This document shows, piece by piece, positions 48,817 to 57,029 of a stretch of 64,000 bases of DNA. The stretch covers positions 223,949-287,948 of the forward strand of contig RAPG01000005.1 in NCBI GenBank assembly GCA_005239165.1, in the 5' to 3' direction. Below the pieces are notes generated by a model. The model was not told the DNA's origin. It ran no database searches and was given only the letters and a program-made list of their open reading frames with translations. The stretch comes from Allopusillimonas ginsengisoli (GTDB taxonomy: Bacteria > Pseudomonadota > Gammaproteobacteria > Burkholderiales > Burkholderiaceae_B). Positions within the stretch are counted from its first letter, which is position 1. Each line of letters starts with the position of its first letter. The position numbers were made by a program, and so were the translations under genes.

Positions 48817-49845
48817 ATGAAATTCAAACGTATAGTGGCCATGACCGTACTATCCGCCATGGCAGGCTTTGCCACAGTGGGCAGTGTTCAGGCGCAGGAA
48901 TTCAAGGATCGCAACCTGCGTTTCGGCCATGGCATGGCCGACAACCATCCGGCGGGGCAGGCCGCCAAAAAGTTTTCGGCAGAAATACAGGAGGCAACCG
49001 GAGGAAAGACCAAAATATCTGTAATTGCCAATCAGGCTTTGGGCCCCGATCCGCAGATGCTGGGGGCATTGCAGGGCGGCGTCCAGGAGTTTTACACGGG
49101 CAGTGCTCTGGGCATGCTCGGGCAGGTCAAGGAACTGGGCTTTCAAGACGTCCCTTTCCTGTTTGAGTCCGAGGCCGAAGCGCACGCGGTTTTTGACGGC
49201 CCAGTGGGCGATTACCTGAACAAGAAACTTAGCGCGGTTGGCATACATGTCTTGGGGTGGTGGGAGAACGGTTTTCGTCATATCACGAACTCACGCCGTC
49301 CTGTCAATACTCTGGCAGACCTCAAAGGCTTGAAGCTACGCACCCAGCCCAATCCGCTTACGCTTGATGCGTTCAAGGCACTGGGCGCCAACGCGTCGCC
49401 GCTGGCCTGGTCCGAGCTGTTTGTGGCCCTGGAGACCGGGTCATTTGATGGGCAGGAAAACCCCATCGTTCTGATGAACACTCAACGCTTTTATGAAGTG
49501 CAAAAATACATGACACTTTCTGGTCACGTATATTCACCTCTTATCTTTGCGGTGTCCAAGAAATTTTGGGATGGCTTGACACCTGAAGAGCAAAGCATCA
49601 TGACGACTGCCGCAAAGAATGCCACTGACTATCAGCGAGAGCTGACCGCGTCCGAAGTCGAAGTCGCTTTGGAGAACATGAAGGCCGAAGGCATGCAAGT
49701 TACCAGTTTCTCAGAGCAAGATCTACAGAAAATTCGTGAACTCGTTCCGCCTGCCATCGCTCCGCATCTGGAGAAGATTGGCCCAGAGTTCATGACTTTG
49801 CTGCAAGCTGAGATTGCCGCCGTGCGTGCCAGCACGAAATCCTGA
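48817..49845 (+). CDS. dctP: TRAP transporter substrate-binding protein DctP
   Basis: 342 residues with a Sec signal peptide (about 1-26, ending VQAQ). The receptor fold shows LRFGHGMADNHPAGQAAKKFSAEIQEATGGK and the conserved carboxylate-binding arginine region GLKLRTQPNPLTLDAFKALGANASPLAWSELFVALETGSFDGQENP. It captures an organic acid in the periplasm for the DctQM permease encoded two genes downstream. A strong AGAGGAG ribosome site precedes it. Confidence 0.95.
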   Translation: MKFKRIVAMTVLSAMAGFATVGSVQAQEFKDRNLRFGHGMADNHPAGQAAKKFSAEIQEATGGKTKISVIANQALGPDPQMLGALQGGVQEFYTGSALGMLGQVKELGFQDVPFLFESEAEAHAVFDGPVGDYLNKKLSAVGIHVLGWWENGFRHITNSRRPVNTLADLKGLKLRTQPNPLTLDAFKALGANASPLAWSELFVALETGSFDGQENPIVLMNTQRFYEVQKYMTLSGHVYSPLIFAVSKKFWDGLTPEEQSIMTTAAKNATDYQRELTASEVEVALENMKAEGMQVTSFSEQDLQKIRELVPPAIAPHLEKIGPEFMTLLQAEIAAVRASTKS

Positions 49846-51230
49846 TGCAGCAGTCCCAGTTACCAGCAGACTTCACTGCTCGGCTTGGCGAGATGCTGGG
49901 AGAGCGTTTCTCCACCAGCATCTCACTACGGAAGCATCATGGACGAGACGAATCCATCTTCGCCCCAACTTTGCCCGATGCGGTTGCCTTCCCGCACGAA
50001 ACGGCAGAAGTGGTCGAAATCGTCCAACTGTGTAGTGCCTTCAATGTGCCACTCATTCCTTATGGGGCGGGATCTTCGTTGGAAGGCCATACGCTGGCCG
50101 TCAATGGTGGGCTTACGCTGAATCTCATGCAGATGGATGGCGTCGTAGGCATCAACGCCGAGGATCAAACGGCCTCGGTGCAGCCCGGAGTGACGCGTGA
50201 AGCCTTGAACGCCGTCTTGCGCGATACAGGTTTGTTTTTTCCGGTGGACCCCGGGGCAGATGCCAGTATCGGTGGCATGTGCTCTACCAGAGCTTCGGGT
50301 ACGAACGCCGTGCGTTACGGAACCATGCGGGAAAACGTCGTGAACCTGAAGGTCGTAATGGCTAATGGTGATGTTGTGCATACGGGACGGCGCGCCAGAA
50401 AGTCTGCGGCGGGCTATGACTTGACTCGTCTTTTTGTAGGTGCGGAGGGCACGTTGGGTGTAATCGTTGAGGCTACTGTAAGGTTGCACCCGCTCCCCGA
50501 GAGCACGACGGCGGCAGTTTGTGCCTTTCCTGATATCAACGCCGCAGTTCAGTCCGTTGTTCAGATCATTCAGTTGGGGGTGCCTATTGCGCGTTGCGAG
50601 TTTATCGATCCCGTCGCTATCCAGGCGCTTAATCTGTATAGCAAAACCGGCTTATCCGAGCAGCCTCATCTTTTTTTTGAGTTCCATGGAAGTGAGTCAG
50701 GGCTGAAAGAGCAAATAGCGTTGGTGCAGGAGATTACGCAAGACTTTGGTGCTGCTCATTTTGTGTGGTCTTCGAGCCCCGAAGAGCGAAGTAGGCTGTG
50801 GGCGGCGCGCCACAATGTGTACTTTGCCGCCTTGCAGTTGCGTCCCGGTGCGCGCTCAATCGTTACCGATGTGTGTGTGCCTATTTCACGGCTGGCCGAT
50901 TGTGTCAACGAAACCTTAGACGACTTGCGGCAATTCGGTATGGTTGCGCCTGTGGTGGGCCATGTCGGGGATGGCAATTTTCACGTTCAGATGCTGATCG
51001 ATGGGGACGATACCACCGAGATTCATCGTGCAGAAGAAGTCAACGCCCGCCTGGTTGCCAGGGCGCTGGCCATGGATGGTACCTGCACCGGTGAGCATGG
51101 CATAGGCCTGCACAAGCAGGGCTTTTTGATCGACGAGCTCGGCGAGGCATCCGTCAACGTCATGCGGCAGCTAAAAAAATCGTTAGACCCCCGGAACATC
51201 ATGAATCCGGGAAAAATCTTCTCCCTGTGA
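49845..51230 (+). CDS. FAD-linked 2-hydroxyacid oxidase/dehydrogenase (GlcD/D-lactate dehydrogenase type)
   Basis: 461 residues of the VAO/PCMH family. The FAD-binding domain holds PYGAGSSLEGHTLAVNGGLTLNL and GADASIGGMCSTRASGTNAVRYGTMRENV. The C-terminal GlcD-type domain holds VVGHVGDGNFHVQML and GEHGIGLHKQGFL. It probably oxidises a D-2-hydroxy acid to a 2-oxo acid. The ATG overlaps the dctP stop (TGATG), so it is translationally coupled to the transporter and its substrate is probably the transported acid or a metabolite of it. Confidence 0.92.
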   Translation: MQQSQLPADFTARLGEMLGERFSTSISLRKHHGRDESIFAPTLPDAVAFPHETAEVVEIVQLCSAFNVPLIPYGAGSSLEGHTLAVNGGLTLNLMQMDGVVGINAEDQTASVQPGVTREALNAVLRDTGLFFPVDPGADASIGGMCSTRASGTNAVRYGTMRENVVNLKVVMANGDVVHTGRRARKSAAGYDLTRLFVGAEGTLGVIVEATVRLHPLPESTTAAVCAFPDINAAVQSVVQIIQLGVPIARCEFIDPVAIQALNLYSKTGLSEQPHLFFEFHGSESGLKEQIALVQEITQDFGAAHFVWSSSPEERSRLWAARHNVYFAALQLRPGARSIVTDVCVPISRLADCVNETLDDLRQFGMVAPVVGHVGDGNFHVQMLIDGDDTTEIHRAEEVNARLVARALAMDGTCTGEHGIGLHKQGFLIDELGEASVNVMRQLKKSLDPRNIMNPGKIFSL

Positions 51231-51257
51231 AGGCAACTTTTACCGGCACATTCACTA

Positions 51258-51761
51258 ATGAAAAAACTGACGAACTGGTATTTCAAGATCCTTGAACTCG
51301 TGATGGTGTTGTGCTTGGCGGCAATGTGCCTGATGGTTTTTGGCAATGTCGTCCTGCGCCACTTCTTTAACTCTGGCGTCAATATCGCAGAGGAACTGTC
51401 GCGATTCATGTTCATTTGGCTGACCTTTTTGGGTGCGATCGTCGCTATGCGCGAAGGTGGTCATCTGGGTGTCGATGTCTTGGTCAGGCATTTGTCAGGC
51501 AAGCCGCTTTTTGTTGCGGTATTGCTGGGGCAAGTTTTGGTGTTGATCTGTTGCAGCGTGCTGTTGTGGGGCTTGCTGAAGCAGCATGCCCTGAACGTTG
51601 CGAACGTTGGGCTAATCACCGGGATTTCAATGAGTATTGTTTATTCTGCTGCTTACCTTTGCGCAGCGTCGATAGGGCTGGTGACACTGTTTAATATTGC
51701 AAGATTGGCATTGGGCAGGATGTCCCCTTCCGAGTTCGTTCCCTCCAACTATATCGACTAG
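51258..51761 (+). CDS. dctQ: TRAP transporter small permease DctQ
   Basis: 167 residues with four hydrophobic helices (about 11-36, 48-66, 86-108, 128-150). The family signature NVVLRHFFNSGVNIAEELSRFMFIWLTFLGAIVAMREGGHLGVDVL is present. It pairs with DctM in the membrane. It follows the oxidase gene at 27 bp. Confidence 0.94.
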   Translation: MKKLTNWYFKILELVMVLCLAAMCLMVFGNVVLRHFFNSGVNIAEELSRFMFIWLTFLGAIVAMREGGHLGVDVLVRHLSGKPLFVAVLLGQVLVLICCSVLLWGLLKQHALNVANVGLITGISMSIVYSAAYLCAASIGLVTLFNIARLALGRMSPSEFVPSNYID

Positions 51762-51772
51762 CGGGATACAAG

Positions 51773-53053
51773 ATGCTCATTGGAATTTTTGTGGTGTCGT
51801 TACTGGCCGCCATGGCCCTTGGTGTGCCGATCGCATTCTCGCTGATTGCATGCAGTATGGCCATGATGTGGTACATGGACTTCTTCGACGCCCAGATCGT
51901 GGCGCAGAATATGCTTTCGGGGGCGGACAGCTTTCCCCTGATTGCCATCCCGTTCTTCGTCCTGGCGGGCGAACTCATGAATGCAGGCGGGATTTCGCGT
52001 CGTATTGTTGCCGTCGCGAGTGCCTGGGTTGGTCACTTCAGTGGTGGCTTGGGGTACGTCGCCATTTTCGCGTGTGTCATCATGGCTTCGCTTTCAGGGT
52101 CCGCCATCGCTGACACGGCTGCGGTGGCGGCGTTGCTCATGCCCATGATGCGCGATGCCGGCTACAGCGTGCCACGGGCGTCTGGTCTGATTGCATCTGG
52201 CGGCATTGTTGCGCCTATCATTCCCCCTTCAATCGGTTTTGTGATGCTTGGTGTGGTCGGCAATATCTCGATCACCAAATTGTTCATGGCGGGTATTGTG
52301 CCCGGCATAATGATGGCGCTGGCACTGGTCGCTACCTGGGCGTTTCAGGCGCGACGTGACGGTATGCCGCGCGGCGAAAAGAAGTCTTCCCGTCAACGTT
52401 GGTCCGCAACCATTGCGGGCTTCTGGGCGTTGCTCATGCCGGTGATTATCGTTGGCGGGCTGCGGGGCGGTTACTTCACGCCGACTGAAGCGGCGGTAGT
52501 GGCCGTCTTCTACGCCTTGTTCGTTGGGTTTTGCGTATACCGGGAGCTCAAAGTCGGCGCCTTGTACGGCTTGCTTTTAGCTGCAGGCAAGACATCTGCC
52601 ATTGTCATGTTTCTTGTCGCGGCCGCGCAGGTTTCGGCATGGTTGATTGCGGCGGCTAATATTCCCATGGCTGTTGCTGACATCCTCCAGCCCTTTACCG
52701 ATAGCCCCATTCTGCTGATGCTGGCCATTATGCTCTTGGTGTTTGTCGTGGGCACTGTGCTGGACTTCGCACCAACGATATTGATCTTGGTGCCTGTATT
52801 GATGCCCACTGTTCGGATGGCAGGTATCGACCCCGTGTATTTCGGCGTGTTGTTCATCATGAATAATGCCATCGGTTTGATTACGCCCCCGGTGGGCACC
52901 GTGCTCAATGTGGTGTGTGGTGTGGCCCGGGTACGCATGGAGCCTGTCTTCCGGGCCGTAACGCCTTATTTGTTGGCGCAGATGTCTGTATTGTTGCTGC
53001 TGTTGTTGTTTCCGCAACTGGTCCTGGCACCTCTGGACTTTTTCATTCGTTAG
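51773..53053 (+). CDS. dctM: TRAP transporter large permease DctM
   Basis: A 426-residue transport channel with about a dozen membrane helices. Diagnostic are ADSFPLIAIPFFVLAGELMNAGGISRRIV, SLSGSAIADTAAVAALLMPMM, GGIVAPIIPPSIGFVMLGV and NAIGLITPPVGTVLNVVCGVA. It drives Na+- or H+-dependent uptake of the ligand bound by DctP. It is the last gene of the block before tRNA-Ser. Confidence 0.96.
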   Translation: MLIGIFVVSLLAAMALGVPIAFSLIACSMAMMWYMDFFDAQIVAQNMLSGADSFPLIAIPFFVLAGELMNAGGISRRIVAVASAWVGHFSGGLGYVAIFACVIMASLSGSAIADTAAVAALLMPMMRDAGYSVPRASGLIASGGIVAPIIPPSIGFVMLGVVGNISITKLFMAGIVPGIMMALALVATWAFQARRDGMPRGEKKSSRQRWSATIAGFWALLMPVIIVGGLRGGYFTPTEAAVVAVFYALFVGFCVYRELKVGALYGLLLAAGKTSAIVMFLVAAAQVSAWLIAAANIPMAVADILQPFTDSPILLMLAIMLLVFVVGTVLDFAPTILILVPVLMPTVRMAGIDPVYFGVLFIMNNAIGLITPPVGTVLNVVCGVARVRMEPVFRAVTPYLLAQMSVLLLLLLFPQLVLAPLDFFIR

Positions 53054-53091
53054 GGGGACGACAGGGCAGGGCGCACAAGCCAGGCCGATTC

Positions 53092-53097
53092 TGTTAG
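53092..53097 (+). promoter_or_regulatory. probable -10 element of the tRNA-Ser gene
   Basis: TAGAAT lies 34 bp before the mature tRNA 5' end in a TGTTAGAATAG context typical of tRNA promoters. A matching -35 hexamer is not obvious. Confidence 0.4.
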
Positions 53098-53131
53098 AAT
53101 AGCGGACTTCGCTTTGTTCAAGAAGCGTGTA

Positions 53132-53222
53132 GGACAGGTGGCCGAGCGGTTGAAGGCGCACGCCTGGAAAGCGTGTATACGTTTATAGCGTATCGGGGGT
53201 TCGAATCCCCCTCTGTCCGCCA
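53132..53222 (+). tRNA. tRNA-Ser (GGA anticodon)
   Basis: A 91-nt gene including an encoded CCA. The acceptor stem GGACAGG pairs with TCTGTCC (one G-T). The anticodon stem CACGC/GCGTG encloses CTGGAAA, giving anticodon GGA for UCC/UCU. The long class II variable arm (GTATACGTTTATAGCGTATC) and the T-arm GGGGG-TTCGAAT-CCCCC are clear. The integrase 170 bp downstream suggests its 3' end served as an attachment site. Confidence 0.97.
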
Positions 53223-53256
53223 AGAATGCATCTACGGTAGTACACAGAAGTCTACG

Positions 53257-53291
53257 AAGCCCGCACAGTTAAATGCTCTGCGGGCTTTTTG
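53257..53291 (+). terminator. intrinsic terminator after tRNA-Ser
   Basis: AAGCCCGCA (53257-53265) pairs with TGCGGGCTT (53279-53287) around a 13-base loop and is followed by five to six T residues. Copies of TCTACGGTAGT at 53231 and 53295 flank it. Confidence 0.85.
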
Positions 53292-53325
53292 TTGTCTACG
53301 GTAGTCCATAACGGGCTATAGCCAG

Positions 53326-53390
53326 ATACCCCCATCTAGGGGTACATTTGGGGGTATGTCTTGAACCCCTTGAGAAATGTACCCCCAAAA
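53326..53390. promoter_or_regulatory. integrase arm-type or attachment repeats at the start of the element
   Basis: A cluster of related repeats: TACCCCC (53327), GGGGTACATTTGGGGGTAT (53339-53357) and the inverted copy AAATGTACCCCC (53375-53386), which ends just before the integrase ATG. An exact copy of the 19-mer recurs at 63219. Such clustered repeats beside an integrase are typical of arm-type binding sites or att regions, and integrase may autoregulate through them. Confidence 0.5.
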
Positions 53391-54595
53391 TGGCTCTAAC
53401 CCACCTTCAATGTAAGCAGGCTGTGCCCAAGGAAAAGCCCTATAAGCTGGGGGCTGGAGGCGGCCTGCACCTGTTGGTCAACCCGAGCGGCTCTAAGTAC
53501 TGGCGCTACAAATATCGATTTGGCGGTAAAGAAAAGACACTGGCGTTGGGGGTATATCCTGAAACGACCCTGGCCAAGGCCACAGCCGCCCATCAGGCAG
53601 CGCGCGACCTGCTTGCAGCCGGCACAGACCCCATGGACGCCCGCAAAGAGCAAAGCCAAGATAACGCCCTCACATTTGAGGCGGTAGCGGAAAAATGGCA
53701 CGAGCACTGGAAGACCGGCAAAACTAAAAAACACGTCGATGAAGTGTGGCACCGTCTGGAGCTGGATATATTTCCAGCCATTGGCAGCAGGCCCATATCG
53801 GAGCTGACCACCACCATGGTTCGCAAAGCGGTCAAAGTTATTGAGGCGCGCGGGGCTGTAGACATGGCCAAGCGCCAGCTGCAAAAGTGTAATCAGATCA
53901 TGCGGTACGCCGTGGCTCATGACCTGGCAGAACGCAACCCAGTGGCGGATATACGGCCTGGTGACATTCTTCAGCCAAGGAAAAAGCGTAACTACTCGCG
54001 GGTCGAGGCTAAGGACTTACCCCAGCTGTTGCGGGATATCAATGGCTACGTGGGCGGCGAACATACCCGGCTGGCAATGCAGCTGATGGCGCTGACGTTC
54101 GTTCGTACAGCTGAGTTGATTGAGGCCACCTGGGCCGAGTTTGATCTGCCGGGCCGGCGCTGGAATATTCCGAGCGAGCGCATGAAAATGGCTACGCCGC
54201 ATATCGTGCCGTTGTCCAAACAGGCCGTACAGGTACTTGAGCGGCTGCAGGTCATCTCGTTTGACGCTGATTATGTATTCCCTGGCGATGTGTACAAGAA
54301 GCGGCACATGAGCAATAACACGATCCTTTACGCCTTGTACCGCATGGGCTACAAGTCCCGCATGACCGGCCATGGCTTCAGAGGCGTGGCGTCGACCATC
54401 CTGCATGAGCAGGGCTGGCCGCATGAGCATATCGAGCTGCAGCTAGCCCATCAGGAGCGTGACGAAACCAGCGCGGCCTATAACCATGCCCTGTATTTGC
54501 CTCAGCGGGCCAAGATGATGCAGGCCTGGGCGGATCATTTGGACGCTATACAGGTTGATAACGTAGTGTCGTTGGGAGTGGCCAAGGCCAGCTAA
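53390..54595 (+). CDS. P4-type tyrosine recombinase (integrase)
   Basis: 401 residues from MALTHLQCKQAV. The N-terminal arm-binding (DUF4102-type) domain is YKLGAGGGLHLLVNPSGSKYWRYKYRFGGKEKTLALGVYPE. A core-binding domain follows, then a catalytic domain with the Arg in TFVRTAELIEATW, the HGFR motif in TGHGFRGVASTILHE, QLAHQE, and the nucleophile Tyr in SAAYNHALYL. All catalytic positions look intact, so it may still be active. It drives integration at tRNA genes; tRNA-Ser is just upstream. Confidence 0.94.
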   Translation: MALTHLQCKQAVPKEKPYKLGAGGGLHLLVNPSGSKYWRYKYRFGGKEKTLALGVYPETTLAKATAAHQAARDLLAAGTDPMDARKEQSQDNALTFEAVAEKWHEHWKTGKTKKHVDEVWHRLELDIFPAIGSRPISELTTTMVRKAVKVIEARGAVDMAKRQLQKCNQIMRYAVAHDLAERNPVADIRPGDILQPRKKRNYSRVEAKDLPQLLRDINGYVGGEHTRLAMQLMALTFVRTAELIEATWAEFDLPGRRWNIPSERMKMATPHIVPLSKQAVQVLERLQVISFDADYVFPGDVYKKRHMSNNTILYALYRMGYKSRMTGHGFRGVASTILHEQGWPHEHIELQLAHQERDETSAAYNHALYLPQRAKMMQAWADHLDAIQVDNVVSLGVAKAS

Positions 54596-54699
54596 TTGAA
54601 CAGCTTTACGCCAGCATCTAGGCTGATCCCCGAAAAGCCGGAACGTCCACCGGCCTGATGCTGGCACCTTTTTTAATGGACGGCGCATAGGACGGCGTG

Positions 54700-55401
54700 A
54701 TGAAAATAAAAATTATAGGAAGGCGGTATTCAAAGATCCGAACGGCTGCGGCGGAAAGTGATGATGATGTCACTACTCTTATACGCTTCCTTGGGGAGCA
54801 TTCCGTAAAACCACAAACCTGGAGAGATCAGGCGCAAGACGCTCACGATGCAGGCTGCGCCTACTTGCAAAGCAAAGGATTGCCTGCAGCTGCTCGCATC
54901 TTTCGTTGGGGTGATATGAAAGAATGGAGCATAGAACCGCCTGCTACAACAATACTTGATCAAAATACGAAGTTTGAAGGTCGGAGCATTACCAATCATG
55001 TTGCGAAGGAAGGTTACGAAAGAGACTCTCAGGAAGACTTGGCTGCCAGGTTGGTCGAGGTAGCTTGCGTTCTGCTTAAAGCCGCCGATCTCAATGATGA
55101 TCTGGTCTTGAAAGCCGTTGAATTGGGTAGGCTCCAGGTCCTATGGGTCGTGTACGGGAATGAGTCTCGGACGGGACGCAAGGCTGTTGCAACTAGACAC
55201 AAGAAGTCCCTTAAACAAGTTGGATATGCCTCATCTGCTGAGAGACAGACCCTGGCCGTAAAAAAGTTTCATGAAATACGTAGAACTTACCCTGATAAGA
55301 AGGTGAAAGTTATTTTGGTTGATGTTGCCACCGTGTTTGGCGTGAAGCCTGAAACGATTAGGAACTGGGTATCCAAAGATAGAAAGACCTCTACTTCGTA
55401 G
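54700..55401 (+). CDS. unknown protein with C-terminal helix-turn-helix-like segment
   Basis: 233 residues from ATG 54700; a GTG three bases earlier is an alternative. I do not recognise the family. The N-terminus is basic (MKIKIIGRRYSKIR), the middle is mixed alpha/charged, and the C-terminus ATVFGVKPETIRNWVSKDRK resembles a recognition-helix pair that could bind DNA. Codon use is more AT-rich than neighbouring genes, suggesting later acquisition. It sits between integrase and the AlpA-like regulator, a common place for accessory cargo in such elements. Confidence 0.55.
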   Translation: MKIKIIGRRYSKIRTAAAESDDDVTTLIRFLGEHSVKPQTWRDQAQDAHDAGCAYLQSKGLPAAARIFRWGDMKEWSIEPPATTILDQNTKFEGRSITNHVAKEGYERDSQEDLAARLVEVACVLLKAADLNDDLVLKAVELGRLQVLWVVYGNESRTGRKAVATRHKKSLKQVGYASSAERQTLAVKKFHEIRRTYPDKKVKVILVDVATVFGVKPETIRNWVSKDRKTSTS

Positions 55402-55440
55402 AGTGACCTTTCTATCACTTTACGGCGTAAGATGACTCAA

Positions 55441-55472
55441 AACCCGCATGGTTATTGGCTGTGTGGGTTTTT
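55441..55472 (+). terminator. intrinsic terminator after the cargo gene
   Basis: AACCCGCA (55441-55448) pairs with TGTGGGTT (55462-55469) with one G-T pair and a 13-base loop, followed by a short T-run. It separates the accessory gene from the early phage-type operon. Confidence 0.7.
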
Positions 55473-55530
55473 CATGCCCTGGTTCGACGCACACTATGGC
55501 CCATGTTCATCTACATGAGGTCACAGCAGA

Positions 55531-55827
55531 ATGCACGCAACTACGCCAACCCCTGTTCGTACCGCAGCACCCCAGAGGGCGGTACACGCTCCCGTCATTA
55601 CTGAAACCTATGCCGCAACACTGCCCGGTACTGGGTATGTTCGCCTGCCTATCGTTGCTGGCGTCAGCGGCCTGGCTAAGTCCACCGTTTGGAAATGGTG
55701 CGCTGATGGCCGTTTTCCCAAACCCATAAAGCTTTCCCCTCGCGTCAGCGCCTGGAGCGTCTCAGACCTGCGCGCCTGGCTGGCCGACCCTGCCGGCTGG
55801 CAAGCAGCCAATGCGGAGGGCGTGTAA
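55531..55827 (+). CDS. AlpA-family helix-turn-helix regulator
   Basis: 98 residues. The MerR-like fold of AlpA regulators is seen as VRLPIVAGVSGLAKSTVWKWCADGRFPKPIKLSPRVSAWSVSDLRAWLADP. AlpA proteins activate excision or early genes of P4-like elements. Its stop overlaps the ATG of the next gene (TAATG). Confidence 0.85.
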   Translation: MHATTPTPVRTAAPQRAVHAPVITETYAATLPGTGYVRLPIVAGVSGLAKSTVWKWCADGRFPKPIKLSPRVSAWSVSDLRAWLADPAGWQAANAEGV

Positions 55828-56513
55828 TGATTGGCCCCACAAATGCCAACGCCCTGCGGGAACAGGGCGTGAAGGCGGCAAAGCAAAGCGGACAGCAGCC
55901 CAATTCTATCATCCTAACGGGATCTTCAACAGAGCCTCGTATCGATTCGCGCCTGATTGCGCAGGTGCTGGGCAACAAGCATCAGAACGTCCGCGAGCTG
56001 CTGACCGATTACGTCGATGATTTTCGCGAGCTTGGAATACTCCGGTTTCAGACCGGAGAAATCGCGGGGCGCGGTCAACCTGAGCGGTATGCCCTGCTGA
56101 ACGAAGATCAGGCGTATCTGCTGCTCACCTACAGCCGCAACACAGCTAAGGTGCGCCAGCTCAAGGTCCGCTTGGTCCTGGCCTTCCGTGAAGCCCGACA
56201 AGCACAGGACATTCACCAAACCGAGTACTTGCCCACCTATCACAGCCTGCACGATGAGATAGCCCGCCTGGCTGACGGCACCGATAAGCAGCGCTATGTG
56301 CACATGAACATCAATCGGGCCATCAACAAGGCCGTGGGCGTTAAATCAGGTGAGAGGCACACCTTACCTCTGCCCAGCAAAGCCATGCTGATTGTGGCGC
56401 AGTCTGTGGCCCGCAATGCCATGCTGATGGCCCATGATCACAAGGATGGATACCTAGCGGCCAGGGTGGCCCTGCAGGATCTTAACCACGCGCTGGAGGT
56501 GAGCCATGTCTAA
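55827..56513 (+). CDS. Rha-family phage regulatory protein
   Basis: 228 residues. The pRha domain is clear from DSRLIAQVLGNKHQNVRELLTDYVDDFRELGILRFQTGE and RYALLNEDQAYLLLTYSRNTAKVRQLKVRLVLAFREAR. The C-terminal part (about 140-228) resembles an ORF6C-like helical region. Rha proteins are phage regulators that can interfere with growth in hosts lacking integration host factor. It overlaps both neighbours by a few bases. Confidence 0.88.
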   Translation: MIGPTNANALREQGVKAAKQSGQQPNSIILTGSSTEPRIDSRLIAQVLGNKHQNVRELLTDYVDDFRELGILRFQTGEIAGRGQPERYALLNEDQAYLLLTYSRNTAKVRQLKVRLVLAFREARQAQDIHQTEYLPTYHSLHDEIARLADGTDKQRYVHMNINRAINKAVGVKSGERHTLPLPSKAMLIVAQSVARNAMLMAHDHKDGYLAARVALQDLNHALEVSHV

Positions 56514-56745
56514 AGACAAATCCACGGCCAGCGAATCGCAGCGCCAGCGCATTCTGGAGGCATTACGACTTAGCCCCAAGACCTCCTATGAACTACGCCG
56601 CCTGGGCTGCTATCAAGCGCCTACCCGCATCATTGAGCTTCGCCGCATGGGCTATGACATTTTGACGGAATTTGTCACGCTGCACGACCGTGACGGCTAC
56701 GAGCACCGCGGCTGCGCCCGCTATCACCTGCGGGGTGAAGCATGA
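56506..56745 (+). CDS. small helix-turn-helix protein
   Basis: 79 residues: SQRQRILEALRLSPKTSYELRRLGCYQAPTRIIELRRMGYDILTE forms a winged-helix pattern, ending in a basic RYHLRGEA tail. Many phages carry a protein of this type in the early region. Target unknown. It overlaps the Rha gene by 8 bp. Confidence 0.75.
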   Translation: MSKDKSTASESQRQRILEALRLSPKTSYELRRLGCYQAPTRIIELRRMGYDILTEFVTLHDRDGYEHRGCARYHLRGEA

Positions 56746-56821
56746 TGACCGCCATTTATTTGCTTGCACATTTTATAAATCTTCGGCATACTAAAACCGT
56801 CGCACCAACAAATGCGGCCGG

Positions 56822-56845
56822 GTTTGGCGACCTGTGTAGCTTACG
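56822..56845 (+). promoter_or_regulatory. upstream target pair of the C4-type RNA
   Basis: TTGGCGA (56824-56830) and GCTTACG (56839-56845) match, in the same order, the complements of the two loops of the adjacent RNA. In P1 such a first pair (a1, b1) is where C4 pairing leads to premature termination; here the terminator hairpin at 56853 follows immediately. Confidence 0.6.
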
Positions 56846-56852
56846 GCGAATG

Positions 56853-56876
56853 AACCGCCGCCCCAAGGCGGTTTTT
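56853..56876 (+). terminator. intrinsic terminator within the C4 leader region
   Basis: AACCGCC (56853-56859), a seven-base loop, GGCGGTT (56867-56873) and a short T-run. It lies between the first target site and the antisense RNA, so it probably attenuates transcription entering from the AlpA-Rha operon. Confidence 0.7.
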
Positions 56877-56899
56877 CATTTGCAAGCCATGTCTCCTAT

Positions 56900-56975
56900 G
56901 GGCGGCAATGGCGGGGATACCTTCGGGTATGCCGGTACTCGTAAGCGCCGGTTCGCCAACCCCGCCATTTGCTGC
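56900..56975 (+). ncRNA. C4-type phage antisense RNA
   Basis: An outer stem AATGGCGGGG (56907-56916) / CCCCGCCATT (56960-56969) is perfect over 10 bp. Inside is a hairpin ATACC-TTCG-GGTAT (56917-56930) and a second element with CCGG arms. Two single-stranded segments, CGTAAGC (56940-56946) and TTCGCCAA (56952-56959), are complementary to GCTTACG and TTGGCGA. Each target occurs twice: upstream (56824-56845) and downstream (56986-57018), where GCTTACG runs directly into the GGAGG of the gene at 57030. This is the architecture known for phage P1/P7 C4 RNA. An open frame crosses this region but is unlikely to be protein-coding here. Confidence 0.72.
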
Positions 56976-56985
56976 CCACCATCGT

Positions 56986-57022
56986 TTGGCGACGATGAGG
57001 GCGGTTTACCTGCTTACGGAGG
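56986..57022 (+). promoter_or_regulatory. downstream target pair of the C4-type RNA overlapping a ribosome binding site
   Basis: TTGGCGA (56986-56992) sits in the loop of an ATCGT/ACGAT hairpin. GCTTACG (57012-57018) is followed at once by GAGG (57019-57022), which completes the ribosome site of the gene starting at 57030. Pairing with the C4-type RNA would mask this ribosome site. It corresponds to the a2/b2 pair of P1. Confidence 0.6.
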
Positions 57023-57029
57023 CCACGAC

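Noticed and set aside
56742..57029. N-terminal extension of the 57030 gene (MMTAIYLLAHFIN...)
   Set aside because: The stretch contains a terminator, a folded antisense RNA and its target sites; the ATG at 57030 has a far better ribosome site.
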